Assembly (NCBI RefSeq): GCF_947497285.1
Contig: NZ_CANMFT010000001.1
Coordinates: forward strand, 248,001-312,000
DNA: 64,000 nt
Origin: an uncultured Aliiroseovarius sp.
GTDB taxonomy: Bacteria > Pseudomonadota > Alphaproteobacteria > Rhodobacterales > Rhodobacteraceae
Direction: 5' to 3'
The notes beneath the pieces were generated by a model. That model did not search any database, was not told the origin of the DNA, and saw only the letters and a program-made list of their open reading frames with translations. Below, piece after piece: positions 27,004 through 36,082 of this stretch. The position numbers and the translations under genes were made by a program. Position 1 is the stretch's first letter. Each line of letters starts with the position of its first letter.

Positions 27004-28281
27004 TTACAGCATCAGCCGGCGCACATCGCCGAGCAGGTGTTTCAGTGTTGCGTTGAAGCGCGCGCCAAGCGCACCATCAATCGCGCGGTGATCAAACGAC
27101 AGGCTAAGCGGCTGCATCAGACGCGGCACAAAGCTTTCGCTGGCTTTGTCCCAGACCGGCGAGATTTTGGCCCGCGTCAGGCCCAGAATGGCCACCTCTG
27201 GCGCGTTGACAATCGGCGTAAAGCCGGTGCCGCCAATGCCGCCCAGAGACGAGATTGTGAAGGTCGCACCGGACATATCGGCCGCTTTCAACTTGCCGTC
27301 ACGGGCTGCGGCGGACAGGCTGCCCAGTTCCTTCGAGATCTCGATGATGCCCTTGCGGTCTGCGTCCTTCACGACCGGAACCATCAGGCCCTGCGGCGTG
27401 TCTGCGGCAAAGCCGATATTGTAGAAGTTCTTCTTGATCAGCTTGTCACCATCGGGATGGATTGACGAGTTGACCTCCCAATGGTCCTTCAGGGCCGAGA
27501 CGCTGGCCTTAATCACGAAGGACAGAAGCGTCACGCGATAACCTTGTTCCTTGGCTGCCGTATCCAGTTCTTTGCGATAGGCGTCCAGCTCGGTGATGTC
27601 GGCTTCTTCGTCGACAGTAACATGGGGAATGTTTAGCCATGCACGGTGCAACGCGGGGCCGCTGAGCTTTTTGATCCGTGGCATTTCGACATCTTCGACG
27701 GGGCCGAATTTGCTGAAATCAACGGCTGGCATCGGCGGAATACCCATGCCACCGCTGGCAGCGGCACCTCCGCCCGCAGGCGCGGATCGGGTTTTGAGCG
27801 AGGCGGTCACGTCCTCGCGCAGGATACGACCTTTGCGACCCGTGCCGTTCAGCGTGGACAGATCAATATCCAACTGGCGGGCAAAGGCGCGCACCGACGG
27901 GCTGGCATGGGCCTTGCCAAAACCGGCATCGGTAACAGCCGCCGGGGCGGCTGCCGGTGCAGGGGCTGGTGCGGCTTGGGGCGCAGCGGCGGCCGGAGCA
28001 GCCGGAGCGGGGGCCGCTGGTGCTGCCTCGTCAGCCGGAGCAGCGCCTTCGCCTTCCAGCAGAAGGATAAGCGAGCCTTCGGACACGTTGTCGCCTTCGG
28101 ACACCTTGATCTCGGTCACTTTACCCGCGGCGGGGGAAGGAACTTCCAACGTCGCCTTGTCGCTTTCCAATTCAACAATTGGGTCTTCTTCAGCAATCAC
28201 GTCACCAACGCTGACCAGAACGGTCACAACGGGCACGTCGGAAAAATCACCGATGTCGGGAACTTTTACTTCGATCGTCAT
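27004..28281 (-). CDS. aceF: Pyruvate dehydrogenase E2, dihydrolipoamide acetyltransferase
   Basis: This 425-aa protein has one lipoyl domain (about 1-80, ELESDKATLEVPSP), an Ala/Pro linker (about 85-125), an E3/E1-binding domain (about 130-165, with ASPSVRAFARQL) and a catalytic domain (about 200-425) ending in the active-site DHRAIDGALGARF. The start MTIEVKVPD has AGGAG upstream; the open frame extends nine codons into aceE. It transfers acetyl groups to CoA at the core of the PDH complex. Only one lipoyl domain is present here, the other being on E3. Confidence 0.95.
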   Translation of the reverse strand: MTIEVKVPDIGDFSDVPVVTVLVSVGDVIAEEDPIVELESDKATLEVPSPAAGKVTEIKVSEGDNVSEGSLILLLEGEGAAPADEAAPAAPAPAAPAAAAPQAAPAPAPAAAPAAVTDAGFGKAHASPSVRAFARQLDIDLSTLNGTGRKGRILREDVTASLKTRSAPAGGGAAASGGMGIPPMPAVDFSKFGPVEDVEMPRIKKLSGPALHRAWLNIPHVTVDEEADITELDAYRKELDTAAKEQGYRVTLLSFVIKASVSALKDHWEVNSSIHPDGDKLIKKNFYNIGFAADTPQGLMVPVVKDADRKGIIEISKELGSLSAAARDGKLKAADMSGATFTISSLGGIGGTGFTPIVNAPEVAILGLTRAKISPVWDKASESFVPRLMQPLSLSFDHRAIDGALGARFNATLKHLLGDVRRLML

Positions 28282-28304
28282 TGTATAATCTCCTGTCTGT
28301 CCGT

Positions 28305-30962
28305 TCACACCAAACGCGGGTTGGGTTTGTTGCCGTCGATGTCATATTTGGAAAGCGCATCTTGCAGCTGTTTCTTCGTGACGTTGCCGTCGCGATAAAG
28401 GTCCACCATGGCGGCGGCGGCGATGTGGTTTGCGTCCACTTCAAAGAAGCGGCGCAGGTTCACACGGCTGTCCGAGCGGCCAAAGCCGTCTGTGCCCAGC
28501 ACCGTATAGCGACCCGGTACACAAGACCGGATCTGTTCCGCGAAGTTTTTCATGTAGTCGGTCGCCGCGATGATCGGACCTTTGGCCTTCGACAGCTGTT
28601 GGGTCACGAAAGGCTCGCGCGGGTCGGAAAGCGGGTTCAGTCGGTTCCAGCGGGCCGCATCCTGACAGTCGCGCGCCAATTCGTTGAACGAGGTTGCCGA
28701 CCAGATTTCTGCCGTGACGCCGAAATCTTCTTTCAGCATTTCGGCGGCCTTGATTGCCTGCACCAAAATGGTGCCCGACCCCATCAGGGTCACGTGCTTC
28801 TTGCCGGGCTTCTTGACCTCTTGCAGGCGGTAAAGCCCCTTGATGATCTCGTCCTCGACGCCCATCGGCATGTCGGGGTGCGAATAGTTTTCGTTCATCA
28901 GGGTCAGATAGAAATACACGTCCTCCTGATCGACATACATCCGTTGCAACCCGTTATGAACGATCACCGCCACCTCGTATTGGAAGGTCGGGTCATAGGT
29001 GATGCAGTTCGGGATGGTGCCGGCCAGAATGTGGCTGTGACCGTCTTCGTGCTGCAAGCCTTCGCCGTTCAGCGTGGTGCGTCCGGCGGTGCCGCCCAGC
29101 ATGAAGCCACGCGCGCGGCTGTCGCCTGCGGCCCAGGCCAGATCGCCGATCCGCTGGAACCCAAACATCGAATAGTAGATAAAGAACGGGATCATCGGCA
29201 CGCCGTGATTGGAATAAGACGTCGCCGCCGCGATCCAATCGGCCATAGCGCCAGCTTCGTTGATGCCTTCCTGAAGCACCTGACCGTTGATGCTTTCCTT
29301 GTAATACATCATCTGATCGGCGTCTTCGGGCGTATAGTTCTGCCCTTCGGGGTTATAAATCCCGACGGACCGGAACAAACCCTCCATCCCAAATGTGCGA
29401 CTTTCATCCGGCACAATCGGAACGATGTTCTTGCCGATATTCTTGTCCCGCAGAAGCGTGGTCAGAATGCGCACAAACGCCATGGTGGTCGAGATTTCGC
29501 GCTCGCCCGTGCCCTTGAACTGGGCGGCGAACTTGTCCAGGCCGGGGATTTCCAGCTTCGGGGTGTCGCGCCAGTGACGCTTGGGGAACTCTCCGCCCAG
29601 CTTCTTGCGCTGATCCGCCAGATAGGCTTTTTGCGCATTGTTCAGTTTGACGAACGGGGCGTTTGGCAAGTCCTCGTCGCTGACGGGGATGTCGAAACGG
29701 TCGCGGAAGGCACGCAGCTGGTCCACAGCCAGTTTCTTTTGCTGGTGCGAGGTGTTCATGCCTTCGCCACCGGTGCCCATGCCGTAGCCTTTGACGGTTT
29801 TCACCAACAGGCAGGTGGGCTGGCCCTTGTTGTCCGAGGCGCGTTTGAAGGCCGTATAAACCTTTTGCGGATCATGCCCGCCCCGGCGCAGCGCCCATAT
29901 CTGGTCATCGGTCCAGTCTTCAACCAGCGCCGCCGTTTCAGGGTATTTGCCGAAGAAATGCTTGCGGATGTAAGCACCATTCTTGGATTTGAAGGTCTGA
30001 TAGTCACCGTCGACGGTTTCATCCATCAACTGACGCAGACGGCCCGAGGTGTCTTTTTCAAGCAACTCGTCCCAGCCTTTGCCCCAAAGCAGTTTGATGA
30101 CATTCCAGCCTGCGCCGCGGAAGTCGCCTTCCAGTTCCTGCACGATTTTGGAGTTGCCGCGCACAGGGCCATCCAACCGTTGCAGGTTGCAGTTCACGAC
30201 GAAGATCAGGTTGTCCAGCCCTTCGCGGGCGGCCAAATCAATCGCGCCGCGGCTTTCCGGTTCGTCCATCTCGCCATCGCCAAGGAACACCCAGACCTTG
30301 CGGTCGGCCATGTCGATATGGCCGCGGTTGTGCATGTATTTCATGAACCGCGCCTGATAGATCGCCATCAGCGGGCCAAGACCCATCGAGACGGTCGGAA
30401 ATTGCCAGTAATCGGGCATCAGCCACGGGTGCGGATAGGACGAAAGACCGCCGCCATCGACCTCGGAACGGAAGTTTTCCAACTGCTCTTCGGAAATGCG
30501 GCCTTCCATGAAGGAGCGCGCATAGATACCGGGGATCACGTGGCCTTGGAAAAACACAAGGTCGCCGCCGTGAATGGCAGATTTCGAGCGCCAGAAGTGG
30601 TTCAGCCCGATGTCATACATGACCGCCGAGGATGCGAACGAGGCGATATGCCCGCCGTATTCCGACGATTCCTTGTTGCGGCGGACGACCGTCGCCATGG
30701 CGTTCCAGCGGTTGATGGTGCGGATGCGCCATTCCATGTCCAGATCGCCGGGGATCTCGATCTCATCATCAGACGGGATGGTGTTCTGATATGGCGTGGT
30801 GGCCGAAAACGGAAGGTTCGCGCCGGCCGCACGGGCTTGTTGAACCGATTTATCCAGCAGGAAATGGGCGCGGTCGGGGCCGTCCCTGGCGATGACGTCT
30901 TCAATCGCTTCCTGCCATTCGCGAGATTCAATTGGATCGATATCATTGGGCAAATCAACCAT
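28305..30962 (-). CDS. aceE: Pyruvate dehydrogenase E1 component, homodimeric type
   Basis: This 885-aa thiamine-diphosphate enzyme has the TPP motif GDGEMDEPESRGAIDLA, GDLVFFQGHVIPGIYARSF and the transketolase-like pyrimidine domain. Length matches AceE of E. coli type (about 890). It decarboxylates pyruvate and loads the E2 lipoyl arm. First gene of aceE-aceF-lpdA; the aceF start lies 23 nt after its stop. A perfect palindrome in its leader (30994-31011) is a candidate operator. Confidence 0.96.
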   Translation of the reverse strand: MVDLPNDIDPIESREWQEAIEDVIARDGPDRAHFLLDKSVQQARAAGANLPFSATTPYQNTIPSDDEIEIPGDLDMEWRIRTINRWNAMATVVRRNKESSEYGGHIASFASSAVMYDIGLNHFWRSKSAIHGGDLVFFQGHVIPGIYARSFMEGRISEEQLENFRSEVDGGGLSSYPHPWLMPDYWQFPTVSMGLGPLMAIYQARFMKYMHNRGHIDMADRKVWVFLGDGEMDEPESRGAIDLAAREGLDNLIFVVNCNLQRLDGPVRGNSKIVQELEGDFRGAGWNVIKLLWGKGWDELLEKDTSGRLRQLMDETVDGDYQTFKSKNGAYIRKHFFGKYPETAALVEDWTDDQIWALRRGGHDPQKVYTAFKRASDNKGQPTCLLVKTVKGYGMGTGGEGMNTSHQQKKLAVDQLRAFRDRFDIPVSDEDLPNAPFVKLNNAQKAYLADQRKKLGGEFPKRHWRDTPKLEIPGLDKFAAQFKGTGEREISTTMAFVRILTTLLRDKNIGKNIVPIVPDESRTFGMEGLFRSVGIYNPEGQNYTPEDADQMMYYKESINGQVLQEGINEAGAMADWIAAATSYSNHGVPMIPFFIYYSMFGFQRIGDLAWAAGDSRARGFMLGGTAGRTTLNGEGLQHEDGHSHILAGTIPNCITYDPTFQYEVAVIVHNGLQRMYVDQEDVYFYLTLMNENYSHPDMPMGVEDEIIKGLYRLQEVKKPGKKHVTLMGSGTILVQAIKAAEMLKEDFGVTAEIWSATSFNELARDCQDAARWNRLNPLSDPREPFVTQQLSKAKGPIIAATDYMKNFAEQIRSCVPGRYTVLGTDGFGRSDSRVNLRRFFEVDANHIAAAAMVDLYRDGNVTKKQLQDALSKYDIDGNKPNPRLV

Positions 30963-30993
30963 GGAGGGGTCTCCGTTTTGTGCTTTTCATTAA

Positions 30994-31026
30994 GCGATAG
31001 TGATCTATCGCGTGGGCTTTGCCCAC
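30994..31026. promoter_or_regulatory. Two adjacent perfect inverted repeats in the aceE leader
   Basis: GCGATAG-4 nt-CTATCGC (30994-31011) abuts GTGGGC-3 nt-GCCCAC (31012-31026). The first is an 18-bp operator-like palindrome about 30 nt upstream of the aceE ATG. Either a repressor site or a pair of leader hairpins is possible. No regulator gene lies next to it. Confidence 0.5.
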
Positions 31027-31138
31027 ACAGTTTCTTGATTTTGTCCGGTCGGATACGGGGAACGCGGGTCAGAAACATCGCGGCGATGGATGGCGGCGGC
31101 CGCGGATTTCTCTAAATCTAGACACTACTTTGGGTTGG

Positions 31139-31165
31139 TCCGACGCCCCAGAGCGGGGCGTCGGA
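31139..31165 (-). terminator. Hairpin downstream of the urate/xanthine permease gene
   Basis: A perfect 11-bp stem, TCCGACGCCCC and GGGGCGTCGGA, with a 5-nt loop lies 7 nt beyond the permease stop. It lacks a T-run, so it may act as a weak terminator or as 3'-end protection. Confidence 0.5.
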
Positions 31166-31172
31166 ATGTTGG

Positions 31173-32609
31173 TTATACGTGGTCGTCGCGCGCGATCGAA
31201 CCATGTCCATGTCCGGCCATACCGCCGGAGACTTCTTCGGTTGCCTCATCCGCCAGTTCGTGCGGCAGGATCAGGTTCAGGACAATCGCGATCAGGGCTG
31301 CGGGCAACAGGCCCGAGGTCAGCAGGATACGCGCTGTATCAGGCATATGCTGAAGCGCACCCGGTTCCAGTTGCAGACCAAGGCCAATCGACAGGGCAAT
31401 CGCGAAGATCACCATGTTGCGACGGTTCCAGTCCACATCCGACAGCATCGAGATACCAGCGGCCACAACCATGCCGAACATCACGATCACGCCGCCGCCC
31501 AGAACTTCAATCGGAACGGTGCGGATGACGCCGCCGACTTTCGGCACCAGACCGCAGATGATCAGGAAGATCGCGCCACAGGTCACAACGTGGCGGCTCA
31601 TCACACCGGTCATGGCGATCAGGCCCACGTTCTGGCTGAACGAGGTGTTGGGGAACGCGCCGAAACAACCGGCAACCGCTGTGCCGACACCATCGGCGTA
31701 GGTCGCACCCTGGATTTCCTTGTCGGTCGCTTCGCGGCCCGCACCACCTTTGGTGATCCCCGACACGTCGCCAACCGTTTCGATCGCCGAGATGAAGGCC
31801 ATCAGGCAGAAGCCGATAACCGCCGCGGCAGACAGCTCGAAGCCGTATTTGAAGGGCATCGGCAGGGCAAAGGCGCTGGCGCGGCTCCACGATCCGGTGA
31901 TGGCTTCAATCGACAACATGCCAACCATGATCGAATAGATGTACCCAACGACCAGACCAATCAGCACAGCCGAAATCGACAACATACCTTTGGTGAAGAA
32001 CTTCAGGCCAAGGGTCACGAAGATCACGATCAACGCCGCAGACCAGTTCAGAAGCGAGCCATATTCAGGGGTGCCAATCGCGGGAACACCGCCAGCGGCA
32101 TACTGAATGCCAACCTTCACAAGCGCCAGACCGATCATGGTTACGACAAGGCCGGTAACAAGCGGGGGCAAGGCAAAGCGGAGTTTGCCAACAAATGTCC
32201 CGATGATGGCATGGAAGATACCGCCAATGATGACGCCGGTGAACAGGGCCGCCAGCGCGTCAACGCCTTTGCCTGCAACCAGCGGGATCATGATCGGCAG
32301 AAACGCAAACGACGTCCCTTGAACGATGGGCAGTGCTGCACCAATCGGGCCCAGCGTGATCGTCTGAAGCAACGTCGCGATGCCAGCAAACAGCATCGAC
32401 ATCTGGATCAGATACAGCAGTTCCGGGAAATCGGGTGAATTGGACCCAAATCCGAAACCGGCAGCACCGGCCACGATGATCGCGGGCGTGACGTTTGATA
32501 CAAACATCGCCAAGACGTGCTGGATGCCCAGCGGGATCGCCTTGTGTAGGGGTGGGGTAAAGTTAGGATCGCGCAGTTGTTCTGCCGTCCCAATAGAATT
32601 GTCAGCCAT
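31173..32609 (-). CDS. NCS2-family urate/xanthine permease
   Basis: This 478-aa membrane protein has about 12-14 hydrophobic spans and NCS2 signatures (PLGIQHVLAMFVSNVTPAIIV, and FPNTSFSQNVGLIAMTGVMSR with QN). The C-terminus is His-rich (MAGHGHGS). It is the last gene of a leftward cluster with allA and puuE-uraD, so urate or xanthine uptake is likely. It differs clearly from the NCS2 at 22287, suggesting different substrates. Confidence 0.88.
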   Translation of the reverse strand: MADNSIGTAEQLRDPNFTPPLHKAIPLGIQHVLAMFVSNVTPAIIVAGAAGFGFGSNSPDFPELLYLIQMSMLFAGIATLLQTITLGPIGAALPIVQGTSFAFLPIMIPLVAGKGVDALAALFTGVIIGGIFHAIIGTFVGKLRFALPPLVTGLVVTMIGLALVKVGIQYAAGGVPAIGTPEYGSLLNWSAALIVIFVTLGLKFFTKGMLSISAVLIGLVVGYIYSIMVGMLSIEAITGSWSRASAFALPMPFKYGFELSAAAVIGFCLMAFISAIETVGDVSGITKGGAGREATDKEIQGATYADGVGTAVAGCFGAFPNTSFSQNVGLIAMTGVMSRHVVTCGAIFLIICGLVPKVGGVIRTVPIEVLGGGVIVMFGMVVAAGISMLSDVDWNRRNMVIFAIALSIGLGLQLEPGALQHMPDTARILLTSGLLPAALIAIVLNLILPHELADEATEEVSGGMAGHGHGSIARDDHV

Positions 32610-32659
32610 GGTTTCCTCCCGTTTGACTGTTTTGATGTCCAGCTTCTAGGGCAAGAGCA

Positions 32660-33151
32660 TCAGGCTATGGATTCGACGACGTAGGGGTCGTCGAACCAAT
32701 ACTCTTCCAGGTTCGCGCCATCGCCGATCCGGTCGACAACGATGAACTGGCCTGGCTGTTCGATTGGGGCGAGCACACCGTGCCACACGCCCCTGAGCAA
32801 GTTGATGGATTGGCCCGGTTGCGACACGAAGGCCTTAAGATTAACGGGAGTGCCGTCCTGATCATCTGCAACAACCACAAGCATCGGCACCTTTGATACA
32901 GGCACGAAGGCCTGACTTCCGTCCGGGTGGCGTTCGACCATATCGACCACATGTGGAAACTGGCGCGCCTTGGCGTCAAACAGGCTGATGCCGGCTTGGC
33001 CATCGCCAAAATCCATCCGGGCAAGGTCATGGTGACGACCGCACATGCCCTGGTTGATGATCTTGTCTGGCGTGCCTTCGACCTCGATCACGTCGCCGTA
33101 TGGGGCGAACGCGGCTGATGTCAGCGGCTGCGTGGAAAGCAATTCAGTCAC
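32660..33151 (-). CDS. allA: Ureidoglycolate lyase
   Basis: This 163-aa AllA-family protein contains NLLRGVWHGVLAPI with the conserved histidine and the C-terminal DRIGDGANLEEYWF. It splits ureidoglycolate into glyoxylate and urea, the last step of allantoin breakdown. It overlaps the upstream puuE-uraD stop by 4 nt, so it is translated with it. Its product glyoxylate is the substrate of BhcA and BhcC encoded at 14.8-18.1 kb. Confidence 0.93.
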   Translation of the reverse strand: MTELLSTQPLTSAAFAPYGDVIEVEGTPDKIINQGMCGRHHDLARMDFGDGQAGISLFDAKARQFPHVVDMVERHPDGSQAFVPVSKVPMLVVVADDQDGTPVNLKAFVSQPGQSINLLRGVWHGVLAPIEQPGQFIVVDRIGDGANLEEYWFDDPYVVESIA

Positions 33152-34563
33152 GGAAGCAGATCCTTCAGGCGGAATTGCGCGATGCGTTCAACCTGACGGC
33201 AGGCTTCCGCGAATTCCGTATCGCGGTCGTTGTCGATCCGTTCATTGAAGTTAGCCAAGATCGAAGCCTTGTCGTGATCACGCACAGCGATGATGAACGG
33301 GAACCCATGTTTTGCAACATATTCGTCGTTCAGCTTGGTAAATGTTTCGCGTTCTTCGTTGGTCAGGAAGTCCAGACCAGCCCCGGCTTGTTCCGAGGTG
33401 CTTTCGGCTGTCAGCTCGCCTGCCGCGGCAAGTTTCCCGGCCAGGTCGGGGTGCGCGGTCAGAACGCCAAGGCGCTCTTCTTCGGACGCGACACGGAATG
33501 CGCGCGACAGGGCGTTGTGCACGCCCGCAGCGCTGTCATGGGCCGGTCCCAGTTCCAGATCGAAGGCGCGTTCGGCGATCCAGGGCGAATGCTCAAAGAT
33601 CGAGCCATACAGCGACACGAACCGCGCCTTGTCCATCTGACTGGGGCGTTCGAACCGTTTGGGCGGATGGGTCTTGGCCCAATGGTCGGCAATGTCGATG
33701 CGGCGCGGGGTCCAGACGCCGTCATGGGCCTGAATGTGGTCAATGAAGCGCTTCAATCCGGCGATCTTGCCGGGGCGACCCACAAGGCGGCAGTGCAATC
33801 CAACGGTCATCATGGCAGGACGCCCAGCTTCACCTTCGGCGTAAAGCATGTCAAACGCGTCGGTCAGATAGCGGCCGAAATCGTCACCTGTCACCCAGCC
33901 GGGGGCGGTGGCGAACCGCATATCGTTGGCCTCTAACGTATAAGGAATGATCAGCTGATCACGGTCGCCGACTTCCATCCAATAGGGCAAATCGTCGTCA
34001 TACGTATCCGACACATAGGCAAACCCGCCTTCTTCAGCGGCCAGTCGCACGGTGTTTTCCGAACACCGGCCCGTATACCAGCCGCGCGGCCGTTCACCGA
34101 CAACTTCGGTATGCAGGCTGATTGCTTCTTCGATCGAGGCGCGCTCGGCATCCTCGGGCATGTCTTTGTGTTCGATCCACTTCAGACCGTGGCTGGCAAT
34201 CTCCCAGCCCGCATCCTTCATCGCCTGAAGCTGTTCAGGGCTGCGCGACAACGCGCGGGCGACGCCATAGATGGTCAGCGGAATATCGGCGCCAGTGAAC
34301 AGACGGTGCAGACGCCAGAACCCGGCGCGCGCGCCGTATTCATACATCGATTCCATGTTCCAGTGACGTTTGCCGGGCCACGGGGCGGCACCGGGAATGT
34401 CGGACAAGAAGGCCTCGGACGCGTCATCGCCGTGAAGCACGCAGTTTTCCGCGCCTTCTTCGTAATTCAACACGAATTGAACCGCGACCTTGGCATTGCC
34501 CGGCCATTGCGGATTAGGTGGTGTTGGGCCGTAGCCACGCATGTCACGAGTGTAGCGGGTCAA
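33148..34563 (-). CDS. puuE: Fusion of cofactor-independent allantoinase (PuuE) and OHCU decarboxylase (UraD)
   Basis: This 471-aa protein has two enzymes in one chain. Residues about 1-300 are the PuuE branch of the polysaccharide deacetylase family (DMRGYGPTPPNPQWPG at the start; SHGLKWIEHKDM and GLHCRLVGRPGK further on). Residues about 310-471 are an OHCU decarboxylase domain (FVSLYGSIFEHSPWIAE; AHPDLAGKLA; FPFIIAVRDHDKASIL). UraD makes (S)-allantoin from OHCU and PuuE opens it to allantoate, so the fusion joins consecutive steps. Such fusions are known in bacteria. It begins a leftward operon with allA and the permease, divergent from uraH. Confidence 0.93.
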   Translation of the reverse strand: MTRYTRDMRGYGPTPPNPQWPGNAKVAVQFVLNYEEGAENCVLHGDDASEAFLSDIPGAAPWPGKRHWNMESMYEYGARAGFWRLHRLFTGADIPLTIYGVARALSRSPEQLQAMKDAGWEIASHGLKWIEHKDMPEDAERASIEEAISLHTEVVGERPRGWYTGRCSENTVRLAAEEGGFAYVSDTYDDDLPYWMEVGDRDQLIIPYTLEANDMRFATAPGWVTGDDFGRYLTDAFDMLYAEGEAGRPAMMTVGLHCRLVGRPGKIAGLKRFIDHIQAHDGVWTPRRIDIADHWAKTHPPKRFERPSQMDKARFVSLYGSIFEHSPWIAERAFDLELGPAHDSAAGVHNALSRAFRVASEEERLGVLTAHPDLAGKLAAAGELTAESTSEQAGAGLDFLTNEERETFTKLNDEYVAKHGFPFIIAVRDHDKASILANFNERIDNDRDTEFAEACRQVERIAQFRLKDLLP

Positions 34564-34711
34564 CGCGAGTCTCCTTGAATTTCAGTTTTCTTATAGCGCA
34601 AAACAATCACTGCAACTTTCATATTTTTTTTGAAAGAGCTTTTTGACAGTTCTCTATGTATTGATAACCAAGCGCGCGACATTAATGAGCCAAATCAGAA
34701 GGAGACGCGAA
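34564..34711. promoter_or_regulatory. Divergent control region between puuE-uraD and uraH
   Basis: This 148-nt A+T-rich gap must contain both divergent promoters. AAGGAGACG just before 34712 is the uraH ribosome site. The LysR gene beyond uraH is the likely regulator. I see no clear LysR T-N11-A palindrome that I would defend. Confidence 0.4.
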
Positions 34712-35065
34712 ATGACCGGATATCTGACAACGCACGTTCTGGACACGGCCCGAGGTTGCCCGGCTGAGGGGCTTGAGATCGACCTGTATCGGATCGAGGG
34801 TGAGACACGCACCCACCTGCGTAGCCTGAAGACCAATGATGATGGCCGCACGGACGAACAAATTTTGCCCGCTGGTGAGTTTGCCATCGGAACATATGAG
34901 CTTGTATTCCATACGGGTGCGTATCTGGATGCTATCGGCACCCCGCCTGAAGAACCCCGGTTCCTTGATGTGGTTCCGCTGCGTTTTGGGATGTCCGAGC
35001 CTGCGCATTACCACGTGCCGCTTTTGCTGTCGCCGTTTGGCTATTCGACCTATCGCGGCAGCTAA
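34712..35065 (+). CDS. uraH: 5-hydroxyisourate hydrolase
   Basis: This 117-aa transthyretin-like protein starts [20 protein letters not shown] and ends in the family signature YRGS. It hydrolyses 5-hydroxyisourate, the product of urate oxidation, to OHCU, the substrate of the UraD domain encoded divergently. The open frame extends 23 codons upstream, but the ribosome site AAGGAG fixes this start. Confidence 0.93.
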   Translation: MTGYLTTHVLDTARGCPAEGLEIDLYRIEGETRTHLRSLKTNDDGRTDEQILPAGEFAIGTYELVFHTGAYLDAIGTPPEEPRFLDVVPLRFGMSEPAHYHVPLLLSPFGYSTYRGS

Positions 35066-35076
35066 GGCGTTTCGCC

Positions 35077-35982
35077 TTAGTCCGGCATAGACGCCAGAAT
35101 ATGATCGACCATGAAATCGATGAACAGGCGGGCCTTCGGGTCTTGCCTGCGTCTGTGCATGTAAAGACAGGCCATCTGGATTGGAAGCGGCGGCTCTTTG
35201 TCCAGAACCGTGACCAAACGGCCAGCGGCAAGGTGATCTGACACTTCGAACTGCGGCTTGAGGACAATCCCGTGCCCCGCCAAAGCCCAGCTGGTCAGGA
35301 TCTCGCCATGATCCGATTCGAATGGACCCGAGACCGTGACCCGTTTGACCCCATCAGGCGCTTGCAAGGGCCATTGGAATTCCGGCGCGCCCGGATAGCG
35401 CAGGTTCAGGCAGACATGCATGTCTGTTTTCAGCTCGTCGCTGCTGGTTGGCTGTCCATGGCGCTTGATATAATCAGGCGAAGCGCAAAGGACACGCGGG
35501 CAATCCGTCACCTTGCGAATGCGCAGGTTGCTATCCTCCGGCACGCCCAGAAAAAAGGCAGCGTCCAACCCTTCGGCAGCCAAATCAAGCTTACGGTCAG
35601 ACAGGCGCAAGCGGATATTGATCAAGGGGTAGGCCTCGTGGAACTTCGGCACGGCAGGCGCGATGAATTTCTGACCGACCCCAAGCGGCGCGGCCACATA
35701 TAGCGTTCCGCGGGGCGACCGGGTGATGTCGCTGATGTCTGCCTCGGCTTCGTCCACCGCTTCGAGGATCTTGATGGCGCCCTTATAGAAGGTGTTGCCT
35801 TGCTCGGTCGGGTTCAGCTGGCGCGTTGTGCGCTGAAAAAGCCTGACATCCAGATGGTCTTCCAGTTGCGAAATGCGCGACGATGCGACGGCTGCGGAAA
35901 TCCGCAAGTCGCGCGCAGCCGCCGACATGTTTTCCAGTTCATAAACGCGGACAAAGGTCCGAATATTGTCCAGATAGGCCAT
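35077..35982 (-). CDS. LysR-family regulator of the urate genes
   Basis: This 301-aa protein has an N-terminal helix-turn-helix (about 1-60; MSAAARDLRISAAVASSRIS) and a periplasmic-binding-like effector domain (about 90-295). It is placed between uraH and puuD and divergent from puuD, so it is the natural candidate to control urate catabolism. Effector and polarity are not visible. Its closest style is the CrgA/PecT-like subgroup common in proteobacteria. Confidence 0.85.
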   Translation of the reverse strand: MAYLDNIRTFVRVYELENMSAAARDLRISAAVASSRISQLEDHLDVRLFQRTTRQLNPTEQGNTFYKGAIKILEAVDEAEADISDITRSPRGTLYVAAPLGVGQKFIAPAVPKFHEAYPLINIRLRLSDRKLDLAAEGLDAAFFLGVPEDSNLRIRKVTDCPRVLCASPDYIKRHGQPTSSDELKTDMHVCLNLRYPGAPEFQWPLQAPDGVKRVTVSGPFESDHGEILTSWALAGHGIVLKPQFEVSDHLAAGRLVTVLDKEPPLPIQMACLYMHRRRQDPKARLFIDFMVDHILASMPD

Positions 35983-36082
35983 TCTATTCTTCGTTTTTTT
36001 TTGAAGCAGCTTGGGTTTTTTCCCTAATACACGATAATCTTGTCATGCACTAGCTTTGGAAAAAATGTAGGAGGAACACCCC

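Noticed and set aside
28281-31115. A 944-codon open frame on the plus strand across the PDH operon
   Set aside because: It is antisense to aceE in a high-GC region where third-position bias keeps opposite frames open; aceE has full-length homology and a proper start.
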